This document shows, piece after piece, positions 7,659 to 16,937 of a DNA stretch of 64,000 nt. Every line of letters begins with the position of its first letter. Position 1 is the first letter of the stretch. Location of the stretch: contig NZ_HG964452.1 in assembly GCF_000612725.1 (NCBI RefSeq), forward strand, positions 236,824-300,823, read 5' to 3'. Made by a program: the position numbers and the translations under genes. The notes under the pieces were generated by a model. It ran no database searches and was not told the DNA's origin. It saw nothing but the letters and a program-made list of their open reading frames with translations. The stretch is from Mycolicibacterium austroafricanum (GTDB taxonomy: Bacteria; Actinomycetota; Actinomycetes; Mycobacteriales; Mycobacteriaceae).

Positions 7659-9455
7659 TCAGGGGATCGCGCGCAGGAAGCGGCCCGCCGCGTCCACCGC
7701 AGGCCCGGAACTGCCTGCGTCGCTGACGAACACCGCGAGCGCCAGATCGCCGCGGATGCCGACGAACCAACCGTGGGCGTGCTGATCGTCGATGTATTCG
7801 GCGGTTCCGGTCTTGCCCAGCAGGCCGGGGATGTCCTGCAACTGGGTGGCGGTGCCGTCGGTGATCGTCTCGCGCATCATCGCCTGCACCTGCTCGTCCA
7901 CCGAGGGGGGCAGCGGTTCCGGGGTGCGGTCGGGCACGCCCGGCTCCCCCGCCACGATCGTCGGCGCGGGCACCGAACCGTGCGCGAGGGTCGCCGCCAC
8001 CAGCGCCATACCGAAGGGTGACGCGGTGACCTTGCCCTGCCCGATGCCTTCCTCGACCCGCAGCGCGGAGGTGTCGGCGACGGGCACCGAGCCGGTGACG
8101 GTGGTCATGCCGCGTGCGACGTAGTCGATGCCGAGGCCGAGCTGGGCGGCGGCCTTGGTGAGCCCGTCCGGCGGCAGATTGACCGCGAGCCGGCCCATGG
8201 TGGTGTTGCAGGAACGGGCGAACGCGGTGTGCAGCGGCACGTCGCCGAGGTCGAAGTTGTCGTCGTTGGGGATCTGCCTGCCCTCGATGTTCTCGGTGCC
8301 CGGGCAGGCGACGATGCTGTCGGGGGTGACCTGCCCGGCTTGCAGCGCCGCCGACACCGTCACCGTCTTGAAGGTCGATCCCGGCGGATACAGACCGGTC
8401 AGCGCGATCGGGCCCTGCGCGTCGGCGGGGGTGTTCTGCGCGACGACGAGCAGGTCACCCGTCGACGGCTGGATCGCCACGATCGCGGCCGGGGTGGTCA
8501 ACGGCGCCAGCGCGGCCTCCGCGGCGAGTTGCATACCGATGTCGAGGGTGGCCGCGATGTCGCCGACGGGTTTGGCGTCCTGCCCGCCCACCCTCTGGGC
8601 GCCCGCGGCGGTCTCCGCGATGATCGCCCAGCCGGCGGCGGCGTCGGTGCGCTGTTGCCAGAGGTCGGACAGTCCCGCCAGGGTCGGTGACGTCAGGGCG
8701 CGGTCGGTGGCCAGCAGTCGGGTCTGCGGACGCAGTGTCACGTGCGGTGTCGCGGCCAGCTGTTCCTCGATGGGCGCCAGGTCCTCCTCGCGCAGCGTGA
8801 TGGCGGTGACCGGTTGGCCCGACGCCGCGGCCAGGTCAGCGCTCAGCGATGCCGGCGTGACTCCCGGCGCTATCGGGTTCAGCAGGGCGGCAACGGTATT
8901 CACGTCATTCGCGTTGATGCCGGGTGCGACGTCGACGAGGGTGACCACATGCTGGGTCAGCAGTTCGGCGCCGGTGCGGTCCAGCACCCTGGCCGCGGGT
9001 TGCGGGACGAGGGTGCTGTAGGACAGCGGCCCCTGGTCGAGACCGGGGGCGACCGTGGCCGCGTTCCATCCGATCGTCCAGTCGTCACCGGCGGCGGTTG
9101 CCGTGCCGTCGGTGGTGTAGGACCACTCGTTGCGCTTCTCGGGCCCGAACTTCCACGTCGCCGCCAGGGTGAACGTCGCCGAGTCCTCCTCGCGCCGGGT
9201 CGCGGTCACCTCGAAGCCGACGTCGGTGCCGAGGCTGGCGAAGAGCCTGCCGAGTGTGTCCGAAGCCGCGGCCTCGTCGCCGGTCAGGGCGGCGGCCGCC
9301 GGAGCGTCGCCGCGGCTGAGCGCATCGACGAAGCTACGCAGGGTCGACTCGAGCCGGTCCTCGGCGTCGCTGCAGCCGGCGAGCAGCAACATCACGGCGA
9401 GCAGGGCCGCCGCGCTTCTGCGGCTTGTGCGGACGATCACTCGCAGCGGGGTCAC
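7659..9455 (-). CDS. class B penicillin-binding lipoprotein (transpeptidase)
   Basis: A 598-residue peptidoglycan DD-transpeptidase anchored as a lipoprotein: the signal sequence ends in the lipobox LLAGC with Cys28. An NTF2-like MecA-N domain follows (about 33-145), then the PBP dimerisation region, and the transpeptidase domain with STFK (Ser360, Lys363), SCN (Ser415) and KTGT (Lys548). It resembles the M. tuberculosis Rv2864c type, which lies elsewhere in that genome, so this could be a paralog or a relocated gene. It converges on the sulfatase gene and lies 18 bases from ispH. Confidence 0.93.
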   Translation of the reverse strand: MTPLRVIVRTSRRSAAALLAVMLLLAGCSDAEDRLESTLRSFVDALSRGDAPAAAALTGDEAAASDTLGRLFASLGTDVGFEVTATRREEDSATFTLAATWKFGPEKRNEWSYTTDGTATAAGDDWTIGWNAATVAPGLDQGPLSYSTLVPQPAARVLDRTGAELLTQHVVTLVDVAPGINANDVNTVAALLNPIAPGVTPASLSADLAAASGQPVTAITLREEDLAPIEEQLAATPHVTLRPQTRLLATDRALTSPTLAGLSDLWQQRTDAAAGWAIIAETAAGAQRVGGQDAKPVGDIAATLDIGMQLAAEAALAPLTTPAAIVAIQPSTGDLLVVAQNTPADAQGPIALTGLYPPGSTFKTVTVSAALQAGQVTPDSIVACPGTENIEGRQIPNDDNFDLGDVPLHTAFARSCNTTMGRLAVNLPPDGLTKAAAQLGLGIDYVARGMTTVTGSVPVADTSALRVEEGIGQGKVTASPFGMALVAATLAHGSVPAPTIVAGEPGVPDRTPEPLPPSVDEQVQAMMRETITDGTATQLQDIPGLLGKTGTAEYIDDQHAHGWFVGIRGDLALAVFVSDAGSSGPAVDAAGRFLRAIP

Positions 9456-9473
9456 GGAGGTCGAAGGTACCCG

Positions 9474-10487
9474 CTACTGGCGGGCCGGACGGATCTCCCG
9501 AGGTAGGGCGAACACGAGTGTCTCGTTGGCGGTGGTGACCGGTTGCACGACGTCGTAGCCGTGCTCGGCGAGCCGGTCGAGGACCCCGCGGACGAGGATC
9601 TCCGGGACCGAGGCGCCGGACGTGACACCGACGGTGGTGACACCGTCGAACCACGCCGGGTCGATGTCGTCGGCGTAGTCGACGAGGTGGGCTGCAGACG
9701 CGCCGGCACCCAGCGCGACCTCGACGAGCCGCACCGAGTTCGACGAGTTCTTCGATCCGACCACGATCACCAGCTCGCACTCCGGTGCCATGGCCTTGAC
9801 CGCCACCTGCCGGTTCTGGGTGGCGTAGCAGATGTCGTCGCTCGGCGGATCCTGCAACGTCGGGAACTTCTCCCGCAGCCGGCGCACCGTCTCCATCGTC
9901 TCGTCGACGCTCAGCGTCGTCTGGGACAGCCAGATGACCTTGTCCGGGTCCCGCACGGTGACCTTGTCCACCGCGTCGGGATTGTCGACCACCTGCACGT
10001 GATCGGGTGCCTCGCCGGCGGTGCCGACCACCTCCTCGTGGCCTTCGTGGCCGACGAGCAGGATGTCGTAGTCGTCGCGGGCGAAGCGCTTGGCCTCGTT
10101 GTGCACCTTGGTCACCAGCGGGCAGGTGGCGTCGATGGTCCTCAGGTGGCGGGCAGCGGCCTCTTCGTGCACCGTCGGCGCGACCCCGTGGGCGGAGAAC
10201 ACCACGATGGCCCCCTCGGGCACCTCGTCGGTCTGTTCCACGAAAATCGCGCCGGCCTTGGCCAGGGTGTCGACGACGTAGCGGTTGTGCACGATCTCGT
10301 GACGGACGTAGATCGGTGCGCCGTGCTTCTCCAGCGCCCGCTCGACGGTCTCGACAGCACGGTCGACGCCCGCGCAGTACCCCCGCGGTTCGGCCAGTAG
10401 CACCCGCTTACCTGTGACGTCGCCGGCAACCGAGCCCAACGCTGTCCGGCTGGCACCGGGAATCCCCATATTGACGGTCGGCGGCAT
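9474..10487 (-). CDS. ispH: 4-hydroxy-3-methylbut-2-enyl diphosphate reductase
   Basis: The final MEP-pathway enzyme, which reduces HMBPP to IPP and DMAPP using a [4Fe-4S] cluster. The three cluster cysteines lie in [15 protein letters not shown] and [11 protein letters not shown], and the catalytic Glu/His motifs VRHEIVHN and FSAHGVAP are intact. The length of 337 residues and the N-terminal [13 protein letters not shown] match the M. tuberculosis LytB2 start. It is followed on the same strand after 18 bases by the penicillin-binding lipoprotein gene, and is divergent from the lipid-droplet protein/xseAB operon. Confidence 0.97.
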   Translation of the reverse strand: MPPTVNMGIPGASRTALGSVAGDVTGKRVLLAEPRGYCAGVDRAVETVERALEKHGAPIYVRHEIVHNRYVVDTLAKAGAIFVEQTDEVPEGAIVVFSAHGVAPTVHEEAAARHLRTIDATCPLVTKVHNEAKRFARDDYDILLVGHEGHEEVVGTAGEAPDHVQVVDNPDAVDKVTVRDPDKVIWLSQTTLSVDETMETVRRLREKFPTLQDPPSDDICYATQNRQVAVKAMAPECELVIVVGSKNSSNSVRLVEVALGAGASAAHLVDYADDIDPAWFDGVTTVGVTSGASVPEILVRGVLDRLAEHGYDVVQPVTTANETLVFALPREIRPARQ

Positions 10488-10548
10488 GACTCAAGGGTAC
10501 TTGGCGGTGGACATTTTGCCCGTGGCGGAACTCGGCGGCTTCCGCACT

Positions 10549-10577
10549 TTGACATCATCGGTTGTTGAGGCAGGCTG
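10549..10577 (+). promoter_or_regulatory. promoter of the lipid-droplet protein / xseA-xseB operon
   Basis: A perfect -35 TTGACA at 10549-10554 is followed after 17 bases by AGGCTG at 10572-10577, five bases before the ATG at 10583. This predicts a leaderless or nearly leaderless transcript and supports the ATG over the upstream TTG codons. Confidence 0.5.
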
Positions 10578-10582
10578 TGCCC

Positions 10583-11164
10583 ATGTCGACTGCACCGTAT
10601 GGCGTCCGTCTGCTCGTGGGTGCGGCAGTGACCGCCATCGAGGAGACCCGCAAACTCCCCCAGACCATCCTGATGTATCCGATGACCATCGCGAGCCAGC
10701 TCGCCCAGCTGGTCATGAAGATGCAGCAGGACGTCGCCGTCCTGGTCATCAAGGGCGACGAGACGCTGGAATCGATCTTCCCTCCCAAGGACGAACAGCC
10801 GGAGTGGGCGACGTTCGACGAGGATCTCCCCGGCGACGACGATGAGGTCGGCGCGGCGGCGGCGCGCGACGGGGAACGGCTGACCGAAGGCCGGTTCGCG
10901 TTGTTCAGCGGGGAGGCCGACGCCGCCAGGGCGTCGGCCTCGGACGACACCTCGGCGCCGTCGACGGCGGCGTCCCCGGATGCTCCCGAGATCGTGGCCG
11001 AGATCGAGTACGAATCGCTGACGCTGGCCCAGCTGCGTGCACGGCTTACCTCGCTGCGCCTCGCGGACCTGGAGGCGCTGCTGTCCTACGAGGAGTCCAC
11101 CAAGGCGCGGGCCCCGTATCAAACCTTGTTGGCCAACAGGATCACCCGCGCGTCGGCGAAGTGA
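10583..11164 (+). CDS. lipid-droplet-associated protein family (Rv1109c type)
   Basis: A 193-residue protein whose first 75 residues ([20 protein letters not shown], then [36 protein letters not shown]) form a moderately hydrophobic amphipathic region. An acidic, Ala-rich linker and a C-terminal helical segment ([27 protein letters not shown]) follow. Orthologs sit directly before xseA in mycobacteria and are annotated as lipid-droplet-associated; the molecular role is not known. The stop overlaps the xseA start by 4 bases (GTGA), which indicates translational coupling. Confidence 0.85.
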   Translation: MSTAPYGVRLLVGAAVTAIEETRKLPQTILMYPMTIASQLAQLVMKMQQDVAVLVIKGDETLESIFPPKDEQPEWATFDEDLPGDDDEVGAAAARDGERLTEGRFALFSGEADAARASASDDTSAPSTAASPDAPEIVAEIEYESLTLAQLRARLTSLRLADLEALLSYEESTKARAPYQTLLANRITRASAK

Positions 11165-12393
11165 CATCCGCGCAGGGCCATTCGCCGGAAAACCCGTTTC
11201 CGGTGCGCGGCGTCGCGATCCGCGTCGCGGGCTGGATCGACAAGCTCGGCGCCGTGTGGGTGGAAGGGCAGATCGCCCAGCTGACCTTGCGCCCCAATTC
11301 CAGCACCGCGTTCATCACGTTGCGCGACCCGGCGGCGGACATGTCGCTGTCGCTGACGTGTCCGCGCGATCTTGTGGTCAACGCCCCGGTCAAGATGACC
11401 GACGGCACCCAGGTGATCGTCTACGGCAAGCCCAACTTCTACACCGGTCGGGGCACCTTCTCGCTGCGGGTCAGTGAGATCAGGGCGGTCGGCATCGGTG
11501 AGCTGTTGGCCCGGATCGAGCGGTTGCGCAGGCTTCTCGACGCCGAAGGTCTGTTCGATCCCCGCCTGAAGCGCCCGATCCCGTTCCTGCCCGGCACCAT
11601 CGGCCTGATCACCGGGCGCGCCTCGGCCGCCGAGCACGACATCGTGGCCGTCGCGACCGGCCGCTGGCCCGCGGTGCGGTTCGCGGTGCGCAACACCGTG
11701 GTGCAGGGTCCCAACGCAGTCCCCCAGATCGTCGACGCGCTGCGCGACCTCGACGCCGACCCCGACGTCGACGTCATCGTGCTGGCCCGCGGCGGCGGCA
11801 GCGTCGAGGACCTGCTGCCGTTCTCCGACGAAACCCTGTGCCGCGAGATCGCCGCCTGCACCACCCCGGTGGTCAGCGCGATCGGCCACGAGCCGGACAA
11901 CCCGCTGTGCGATCTGGTCGCCGATCTGCGCGCGGCCACCCCGACCGACGCCGCCAAGCGCATCGTGCCAGACACCGCGGCGGAACAGGCCCTGGTCACC
12001 GACCTGCGCCGGCGCAGCGCCCGCGCGCTGCGCAACTGGGTGAACCGGGAGGCACACACGGTGGCGCAGCTGCGCAGCAGGCCCGTGCTGGCCCGTCCGC
12101 TGGCCGCGATCGACGCGCGCGCCGAGGAGATCCACCGCGCCCGAGCCGCCGCCCGCCGCGACGTCAAGCGCCTGCTGGCCACCGAAGCCGACCGGGTCGG
12201 GCACCTTACGGCCCGGCTGACCACATTGGGGCCTGCGGCGACCCTGGCACGGGGCTACGCGGTGGTGCAGACGATCGCGACGTCGGGGGAACCGCACGTG
12301 CTGCATTCCGTTTCAGACGCGCCGGCGGGGGCACGGCTGCGGATCCGGGTCACCGACGGGGCCGTCACAGCGATCAGCGAGGGTAGCGAATGA
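11161..12393 (+). CDS. xseA: exodeoxyribonuclease VII large subunit
   Basis: The catalytic subunit of ExoVII, a single-strand-specific nuclease. The N-terminal OB fold ([24 protein letters not shown]), the catalytic core with [33 protein letters not shown] and [23 protein letters not shown], and the helical C-terminal region are all present. The length of 410 residues is normal. The GTG start at 11161 overlaps the upstream stop, and the xseB start overlaps its own stop by 4 bases. Confidence 0.97.
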   Translation: MTSAQGHSPENPFPVRGVAIRVAGWIDKLGAVWVEGQIAQLTLRPNSSTAFITLRDPAADMSLSLTCPRDLVVNAPVKMTDGTQVIVYGKPNFYTGRGTFSLRVSEIRAVGIGELLARIERLRRLLDAEGLFDPRLKRPIPFLPGTIGLITGRASAAEHDIVAVATGRWPAVRFAVRNTVVQGPNAVPQIVDALRDLDADPDVDVIVLARGGGSVEDLLPFSDETLCREIAACTTPVVSAIGHEPDNPLCDLVADLRAATPTDAAKRIVPDTAAEQALVTDLRRRSARALRNWVNREAHTVAQLRSRPVLARPLAAIDARAEEIHRARAAARRDVKRLLATEADRVGHLTARLTTLGPAATLARGYAVVQTIATSGEPHVLHSVSDAPAGARLRIRVTDGAVTAISEGSE

Positions 12394-12602
12394 AGCCTAT
12401 TAGTGAACTCGGATACGAACAGGCCCGCGACGAGCTGATCGAGGTGGTTGAGCGCCTCGAGCACGGAGGCCTCGACCTCGACACGTCGCTGAAGCTGTGG
12501 GAACGTGGCGAACAACTGGCGAAACGGTGCGAAGAGCACTTAGCTGGTGCCCGTAGCAGAGTCGAGAAGGCGCTGGCCGCCAACGACGAAGCCGAGGACT
12601 GA
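12390..12602 (+). CDS. xseB: exodeoxyribonuclease VII small subunit
   Basis: A 70-residue small helical subunit that binds XseA and is required for ExoVII activity. The motif [21 protein letters not shown] and the [16 protein letters not shown] segment define the family. The start codon overlaps the xseA stop (ATGA), so the three genes from 10583 form one tightly coupled operon. Confidence 0.96.
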   Translation: MKPISELGYEQARDELIEVVERLEHGGLDLDTSLKLWERGEQLAKRCEEHLAGARSRVEKALAANDEAED

Positions 12603-12635
12603 CCCGGAGCGAATTCGCCGCCGGGATCTCGAAAT

Positions 12636-12657
12636 TGGAACACGTTTCAGTTACTCT
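12636..12657 (+). promoter_or_regulatory. KstR-type operator and -10 box of hsd
   Basis: TGGAACACGTTTCA (12636-12649) fits the KstR consensus TNNAACNNGTTNNA. TACTCT at 12652-12657 fits the -10 consensus and ends 6 bases before the ATG at 12664. The operator abuts the -10 element, so bound repressor would block RNA polymerase. KstR represses sterol catabolism genes in mycobacteria and releases DNA on binding a cholesterol-derived CoA ester. Confidence 0.7.
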
Positions 12658-12663
12658 GCCCGC

Positions 12664-13791
12664 ATGGGTGATGCAACAACACCGACGACTGAACTCGGCC
12701 GGGTCCTGGTCACCGGCGGCTCCGGATTCGTGGGCGCCAACCTGGTCACCGAGCTCCTCGACCGGGGCCTGCAGGTGCGCTCGTTCGACCGGGTGCCGTC
12801 CCCGCTGCCCGACCATCCCGGCCTCGAGGTGGTGCAGGGCGACATCACCGACGTCGACGACGTCGCCCGCGCGGTGGGCACCGGCGCGGACAAGGCAGAC
12901 ACCGTCTTCCACACCGCGGCGATCATCGACCTGATGGGCGGGGCCTCGGTCACCGAGGAGTACCGGCAGCGCAGCTTCGCGGTGAACGTCACCGGTACCA
13001 AAAACCTGGTGCACGCCGCCCAGAAGGCCGGCGTTCAGCGTTTCGTCTACACGGCGTCCAACAGCGTGGTCATGGGTGGGCAACGCATCGCGGGTGGCGA
13101 CGAAACCCTGCCCTACACCGAGCGTTTCAACGATCTCTACACCGAGACCAAGGTGGTCGCCGAGAAGTTCGTGTTGTCCCAGAACGGCGTCTCGGGCATG
13201 CTCACGTGCTCCATCAGGCCCAGCGGCATCTGGGGCCGCGGCGACCAGACCATGTTCCGCAAGGTGTTCGAGAGCGTGCTCGCCGGGCACGTCAAGGTGC
13301 TCGTCGGCAACAAGAACGTCAAGCTCGACAACTCCTACGTGCACAATCTGGTGCACGGATTCATCCTTGCCGCGCAGCATCTGGTCGACGGTGGCACAGC
13401 ACCCGGTCAGGCCTACTTCATCAACGACGGTGAGCCGATCAACATGTTCGAGTTCGCGCGGCCCGTGATGGAGGCGTGCGGCGAACCCTGGCCGACCTTC
13501 CGCGTGTCCGGGCGGCTGGTGTGGTTCGCGATGACCATCTGGCAGTTCCTGCACTTTCGGTTCGGGTTGCCCAAGCCGTTGCTCGAACCCCTTGCGGTGG
13601 AACGGCTTTACCTGGACAACTACTTCTCGATCGGCAAGGCCGAGCGCGACCTGGGTTACCGGCCGCTGTACACCACCGAGCAGGCGCTCGAGCACTGTAT
13701 GCCGTACTACGTCGACCTGTTCGGTCGGATGAAGGCCGAAGCCGCACAGCCTGCCGTACAGGCCGCCGCGCCGGTCCCCCCTGCTGGGTGA
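12664..13791 (+). CDS. hsd: 3-beta-hydroxysteroid (cholesterol) dehydrogenase
   Basis: A 375-residue extended SDR that oxidises cholesterol to cholest-4-en-3-one, using NAD(P). The Rossmann motif TGGSGFVGAN is at about residues 17-26 and the catalytic YTETK at about 160, with SNSVVMGG upstream giving the Ser. The C-terminal hydrophobic segment (LVWFAMTIWQFLHFRFG) may contact membrane. Position next to xseB matches M. tuberculosis Rv1106c. The ATG at 12664 is chosen because a -10 box lies 6 bases upstream; the KstR-type operator points to induction by sterols. Confidence 0.93.
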   Translation: MGDATTPTTELGRVLVTGGSGFVGANLVTELLDRGLQVRSFDRVPSPLPDHPGLEVVQGDITDVDDVARAVGTGADKADTVFHTAAIIDLMGGASVTEEYRQRSFAVNVTGTKNLVHAAQKAGVQRFVYTASNSVVMGGQRIAGGDETLPYTERFNDLYTETKVVAEKFVLSQNGVSGMLTCSIRPSGIWGRGDQTMFRKVFESVLAGHVKVLVGNKNVKLDNSYVHNLVHGFILAAQHLVDGGTAPGQAYFINDGEPINMFEFARPVMEACGEPWPTFRVSGRLVWFAMTIWQFLHFRFGLPKPLLEPLAVERLYLDNYFSIGKAERDLGYRPLYTTEQALEHCMPYYVDLFGRMKAEAAQPAVQAAAPVPPAG

Positions 13792-13834
13792 CCTCACGGA
13801 CTCGTCATCATGTGATGACGACGAGGGGAGGCAC

Positions 13835-14560
13835 ATGCCGCGGTTCTGTTCCGTCGCCCACGACGGCGCCCACATCCGGTATCTCGACTCCGGTGGCGAC
13901 GATCTCGGCGCGCCCATCGTGTTCGTGCCCGGGTTCACCGACGTCGCCGACGACTACATCGAGACGCTTCCGGCCTTCGGCCGACGGGCTGCCGTCGTCG
14001 AACTCCGCGGCCACGGACACAGCAGGGCCGTCGCCGGGCCCTACGATTCGGACACTCTCGGCCGCGACGTCGGCGCGGTGATCGACGCCGTCACCGACGG
14101 ACCCGTGCACCTGATCACGTTCTCCCGCGGCACCGCCTACGCCCTGACGTGGGCGCTCGCACATCAGGCGCGGGTGCGTTCGCTGTCGATCGGGGACTAC
14201 GTGCCCGAGGAGATCGTGCTGACCGACGAGGTCATGCTCGGCCTGCTCGACGGGCGCTGGCGCGGATCACCGGTCCGCGACCGCGTCGATCCGGCCGCCG
14301 CGATCGCGACGGTGCGCGCTGCCCGCGCGCAGTCCTTCTGGGAACCGCTGGCCCGGTGGCAGCCCCCGCTGCTGGTCGTGCGCAGCCCCAACGCGACTGT
14401 GGTCGACGACGCCGCCTGGGCCCGGTACCGGAAGCTGTTCCCCCATGCCAGCTTTCACGAGTTCACCGACTCACCGCACGACATCTTCCGACCCGACCGG
14501 GGCCGATACCCGGCGTTGGTCCGCTCCCACGTCGACGCGGTGGACTGCCTGCCGGTCTGA
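13835..14560 (+). CDS. alpha/beta hydrolase fold protein
   Basis: A 241-residue hydrolase with the oxyanion-region motif FVPGFTD, the strand VVELRGHGHS, a nucleophile elbow TFSRGT (Ser about residue 97), a likely acid in the PPLLVVRSPNATVVDD region, and His in DSPHDIF. It is of minimal size, with almost no cap domain. The first elbow residue is Thr rather than Gly, which is uncommon but tolerated. GGGGAGG precedes the ATG. Substrate is unknown; it lies 44 bases after hsd on the same strand, so readthrough from the KstR-controlled promoter is possible. Confidence 0.85.
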   Translation: MPRFCSVAHDGAHIRYLDSGGDDLGAPIVFVPGFTDVADDYIETLPAFGRRAAVVELRGHGHSRAVAGPYDSDTLGRDVGAVIDAVTDGPVHLITFSRGTAYALTWALAHQARVRSLSIGDYVPEEIVLTDEVMLGLLDGRWRGSPVRDRVDPAAAIATVRAARAQSFWEPLARWQPPLLVVRSPNATVVDDAAWARYRKLFPHASFHEFTDSPHDIFRPDRGRYPALVRSHVDAVDCLPV

Positions 14561-14643
14561 GCGCCGCGGGCACACGGCAGGCGGCCTTCGCAGACCGCTC
14601 GAATTCGGCTCGGCCACCGCGTCATGGGAGGAGGATCGGACTC

Positions 14644-15111
14644 ATGACCGAACCACAGGAGAACCCCGCGGCGCCGACCGTGACGTCGCAACCAGAGACG
14701 GCGGCAGGACCGCCACTCGGGCCGCCGCCGCCCACCGGCAGGGAAGACCGGTCCGGACGCGTGACCCACGTGGCAGCGTGGGTGGGCATCGTGGCCGGCG
14801 CCCTGTTCACCGTCTTCCTCGTCTTCCTGGCGGGAGTACTGCTGGGCAGGCAGTCCGCCGGAGACGACGGCTTCGGCCGCTGGCGCTACCACGACGGTTT
14901 CCACCACCGCGGCCAACAGTGGGCGCCCGGCATGGGCCAAGGCTACGGGCCGGGGATGTGCGGACCAGGTGGACCGGGGATGTACGGCCCGGGCATGCAG
15001 GGCGGTATGCCGCCGATGATGCCGGGCATGCAGGGCATGATGCCGGGGATGCAGGGACCGGCCGCGCCGAGCACGCCGAGCACGACGCCTCCCGCCCCGG
15101 CACGGCCCTGA
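14644..15111 (+). CDS. single-pass membrane protein with Met/Gly-rich tail
   Basis: A 155-residue protein with a Pro-rich N-terminus, one transmembrane helix (VAAWVGIVAGALFTVFLVFLAG, about residues 44-65), an aromatic/His segment (RWRYHDGFHHRGQQW) and a tail with repeated PGMxG units containing more than ten Met, one Cys and several His-adjacent residues. Such Met-rich repeats are typical of copper(I)-binding segments, but this is inference. GGAGGA lies just upstream of the ATG. It is the first gene of a probable operon with the HAD hydrolase (30 bases downstream) and the formylglycine-generating enzyme, itself a copper enzyme. Confidence 0.8.
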   Translation: MTEPQENPAAPTVTSQPETAAGPPLGPPPPTGREDRSGRVTHVAAWVGIVAGALFTVFLVFLAGVLLGRQSAGDDGFGRWRYHDGFHHRGQQWAPGMGQGYGPGMCGPGGPGMYGPGMQGGMPPMMPGMQGMMPGMQGPAAPSTPSTTPPAPARP

Positions 15112-15141
15112 CGCCGCGCGGACCGGTTCGGCGGACAGGAC

Positions 15142-16035
15142 ATGCTCGACTCGTGGAATGACGGCCCCACCAAAGCGGCGATCATCGCGTTCGCCGAGGG
15201 AGCCGCCAAGGACGTCGCCCCCGAGGACCGGGTGGCCGTCTTCGACAACGACGGCACGCTGTGGTGTGAGAAGCCGGCATACATCCAGTTGGACTTCCTG
15301 GTGCGCCGGATGGCCGAACAGGTCGGGGCCGACCCGTCGCTGGCGGATCGGCAACCGTACATGGCCGCCGCGGCCGGTGATCTCGGCTGGTTCGGCGATG
15401 CGGTCACCAAGCATTACCTCGGTGACGACTCTGGAATCAAACTGCTTGCCGCAGGCATCCTTTCGGCGTACTCGGGCCTGACGGTCGAGGAACACGCCGA
15501 GCGGGTGAAGGCGTTCTTCGCCGCCGGCGAGCACCCGTCGCTGAAGCGCCCGTACACCGCCTGCGGCTACGCGCCGATGGCCGAGTTGCTGCGCTATCTG
15601 GAGGGCCACGGTTTCACCAACTACATCGCCTCGGGCGGGGGCCGCGACTTCATGCGGCCGGTCACGTATCAGATGTACGGGATTCCGCCCGAACGGGTGA
15701 TCGGCAGCTCGGTGGGCCTCGATTTCGCGGACGGACACCTGAAGACGACGGCAACCCCGGAGTTTCTCGACGACGGCCCGGTCAAACCGGTCCGCATCTG
15801 GGATCGAACGGGCCGACGCCCGATCTTCGCCGCGGGTAACTCCAACGGCGACATCGAGATGCTGCAGTTCACCGCCGCCGGAACCGGCCCGTCGATGTCG
15901 CTGGTGGTGCGCCACGATGACGCCGAACGCGAGTTCGACTACACCGCGGGCGCGGAGAAGGCCCTGGAGATCGCGGGCACACACGGTTGGGCCGTCGCGA
16001 GCATGCGTGACGATTGGATCCGGATCTTTGGCTGA
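15142..16035 (+). CDS. HAD family hydrolase
   Basis: A 297-residue haloacid-dehalogenase superfamily phosphatase. Motif I is VFDNDGTLW (nucleophile Asp at about residue 34), motif II lies in NYIASGGGRDF, and motif IV is in FAAGNSNGDIEML. An insertion between motifs I and II forms a helical cap (PSLADRQPYMAAAAGDL and AYSGLTVEEHAERVKAFF). Substrate is unknown. It sits directly before the formylglycine-generating enzyme gene; the two coding regions overlap or nearly touch, so they are probably co-translated and may serve the same sulfate-ester pathway. Confidence 0.88.
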   Translation: MLDSWNDGPTKAAIIAFAEGAAKDVAPEDRVAVFDNDGTLWCEKPAYIQLDFLVRRMAEQVGADPSLADRQPYMAAAAGDLGWFGDAVTKHYLGDDSGIKLLAAGILSAYSGLTVEEHAERVKAFFAAGEHPSLKRPYTACGYAPMAELLRYLEGHGFTNYIASGGGRDFMRPVTYQMYGIPPERVIGSSVGLDFADGHLKTTATPEFLDDGPVKPVRIWDRTGRRPIFAAGNSNGDIEMLQFTAAGTGPSMSLVVRHDDAEREFDYTAGAEKALEIAGTHGWAVASMRDDWIRIFG

Positions 16036-16048
16036 GCACGGCGCCGCT

Positions 16049-16915
16049 ATGGTGTGGATCCCCGGGCAGACCGCGATCCTCGGCTCCGACTCGCACTATC
16101 CGGAGGAAGCTCCCGCACACCCGGTAACCGTCGAGGGCTTCTGGATGCAGCCGATGCAGGTCACAAACCGTGAGTTCGCCGAATTCATCGACGCCACAGG
16201 CTATGTCACCGTTGCCGAGCGACCGGTGAAGCCGGCCGACTATCCCGGCGCGCCGAGAGAGAATCTGCAGCCGGGGTCGATGGTCTTCACCAGGACCGGC
16301 GGCCCGGTCGACCTCCGTCATCTCAACCTGTGGTGGACCTGGACTCCCGGTGCGAACTGGCGTCACCCGGTCGGCCCGGCATCCTCGATCGACAAGCGCC
16401 TTGATCATCCGGTGGTGCATGTCGCGTACGAAGACGCCGAATCCTATGCCGCGTGGGCGGGCCTGGAACTCCCCACCGAAGCCGAGTGGGAGACGGCGGC
16501 GCGCGGTGGACTCACCGCAGCGACATACACCTGGGGGGATGTTCCTGAGCAACCCGGCCGGCAACTGGCGAACTACTGGCACGGCGACTTCCCCTGGCGC
16601 CCCGACCGAGGGTACGGCCGCACCCGCCCGGTGGGCAGCTTCCCGCCGAACCGCTACGGGCTGTTCGACATGGCGGGCAACGTCTGGGAATGGACGACCG
16701 ACTGGTACGGCGATCGTCGTGACTACCAACCATGTTGCGCCGCAGAGAGTTACGACGCCAACCAACCGCAGTTCGAAGTGCCGCGCAGGGTGGTCAAGGG
16801 CGGCTCCTTCCTCTGCGCCGACAGCTACTGCCAGCGGTATCGGCCCGCTGCGCGCAGGCCGCAGCCCGTGGACACCGGCATGAGTCACATCGGCTTTCGC
16901 TGCGTCAAGCGATGA
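16049..16915 (+). CDS. formylglycine-generating enzyme (sulfatase-modifying factor)
   Basis: A 288-residue FGE-sulfatase domain protein that oxidises the sulfatase active-site Cys to formylglycine using O2 and Cu(I). The start MVWIPGQTAILGSDSHYPEE, the core LPTEAEWETAARGG, the NVWEWTTDWY motif and the C-terminal KGGSFLCADSYCQRYRPAAR are classic. The two copper-binding cysteines are Cys256 and Cys261. ATG 16049 is preferred, although a TTG at 16028 overlapping the HAD stop is possible. A likely client is the CTAGR sulfatase at 6150-7640. It closely resembles recalled Rv0712. Confidence 0.93.
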   Translation: MVWIPGQTAILGSDSHYPEEAPAHPVTVEGFWMQPMQVTNREFAEFIDATGYVTVAERPVKPADYPGAPRENLQPGSMVFTRTGGPVDLRHLNLWWTWTPGANWRHPVGPASSIDKRLDHPVVHVAYEDAESYAAWAGLELPTEAEWETAARGGLTAATYTWGDVPEQPGRQLANYWHGDFPWRPDRGYGRTRPVGSFPPNRYGLFDMAGNVWEWTTDWYGDRRDYQPCCAAESYDANQPQFEVPRRVVKGGSFLCADSYCQRYRPAARRPQPVDTGMSHIGFRCVKR

Positions 16916-16937
16916 TCCGCAGGTCGGAGATGCTGCG

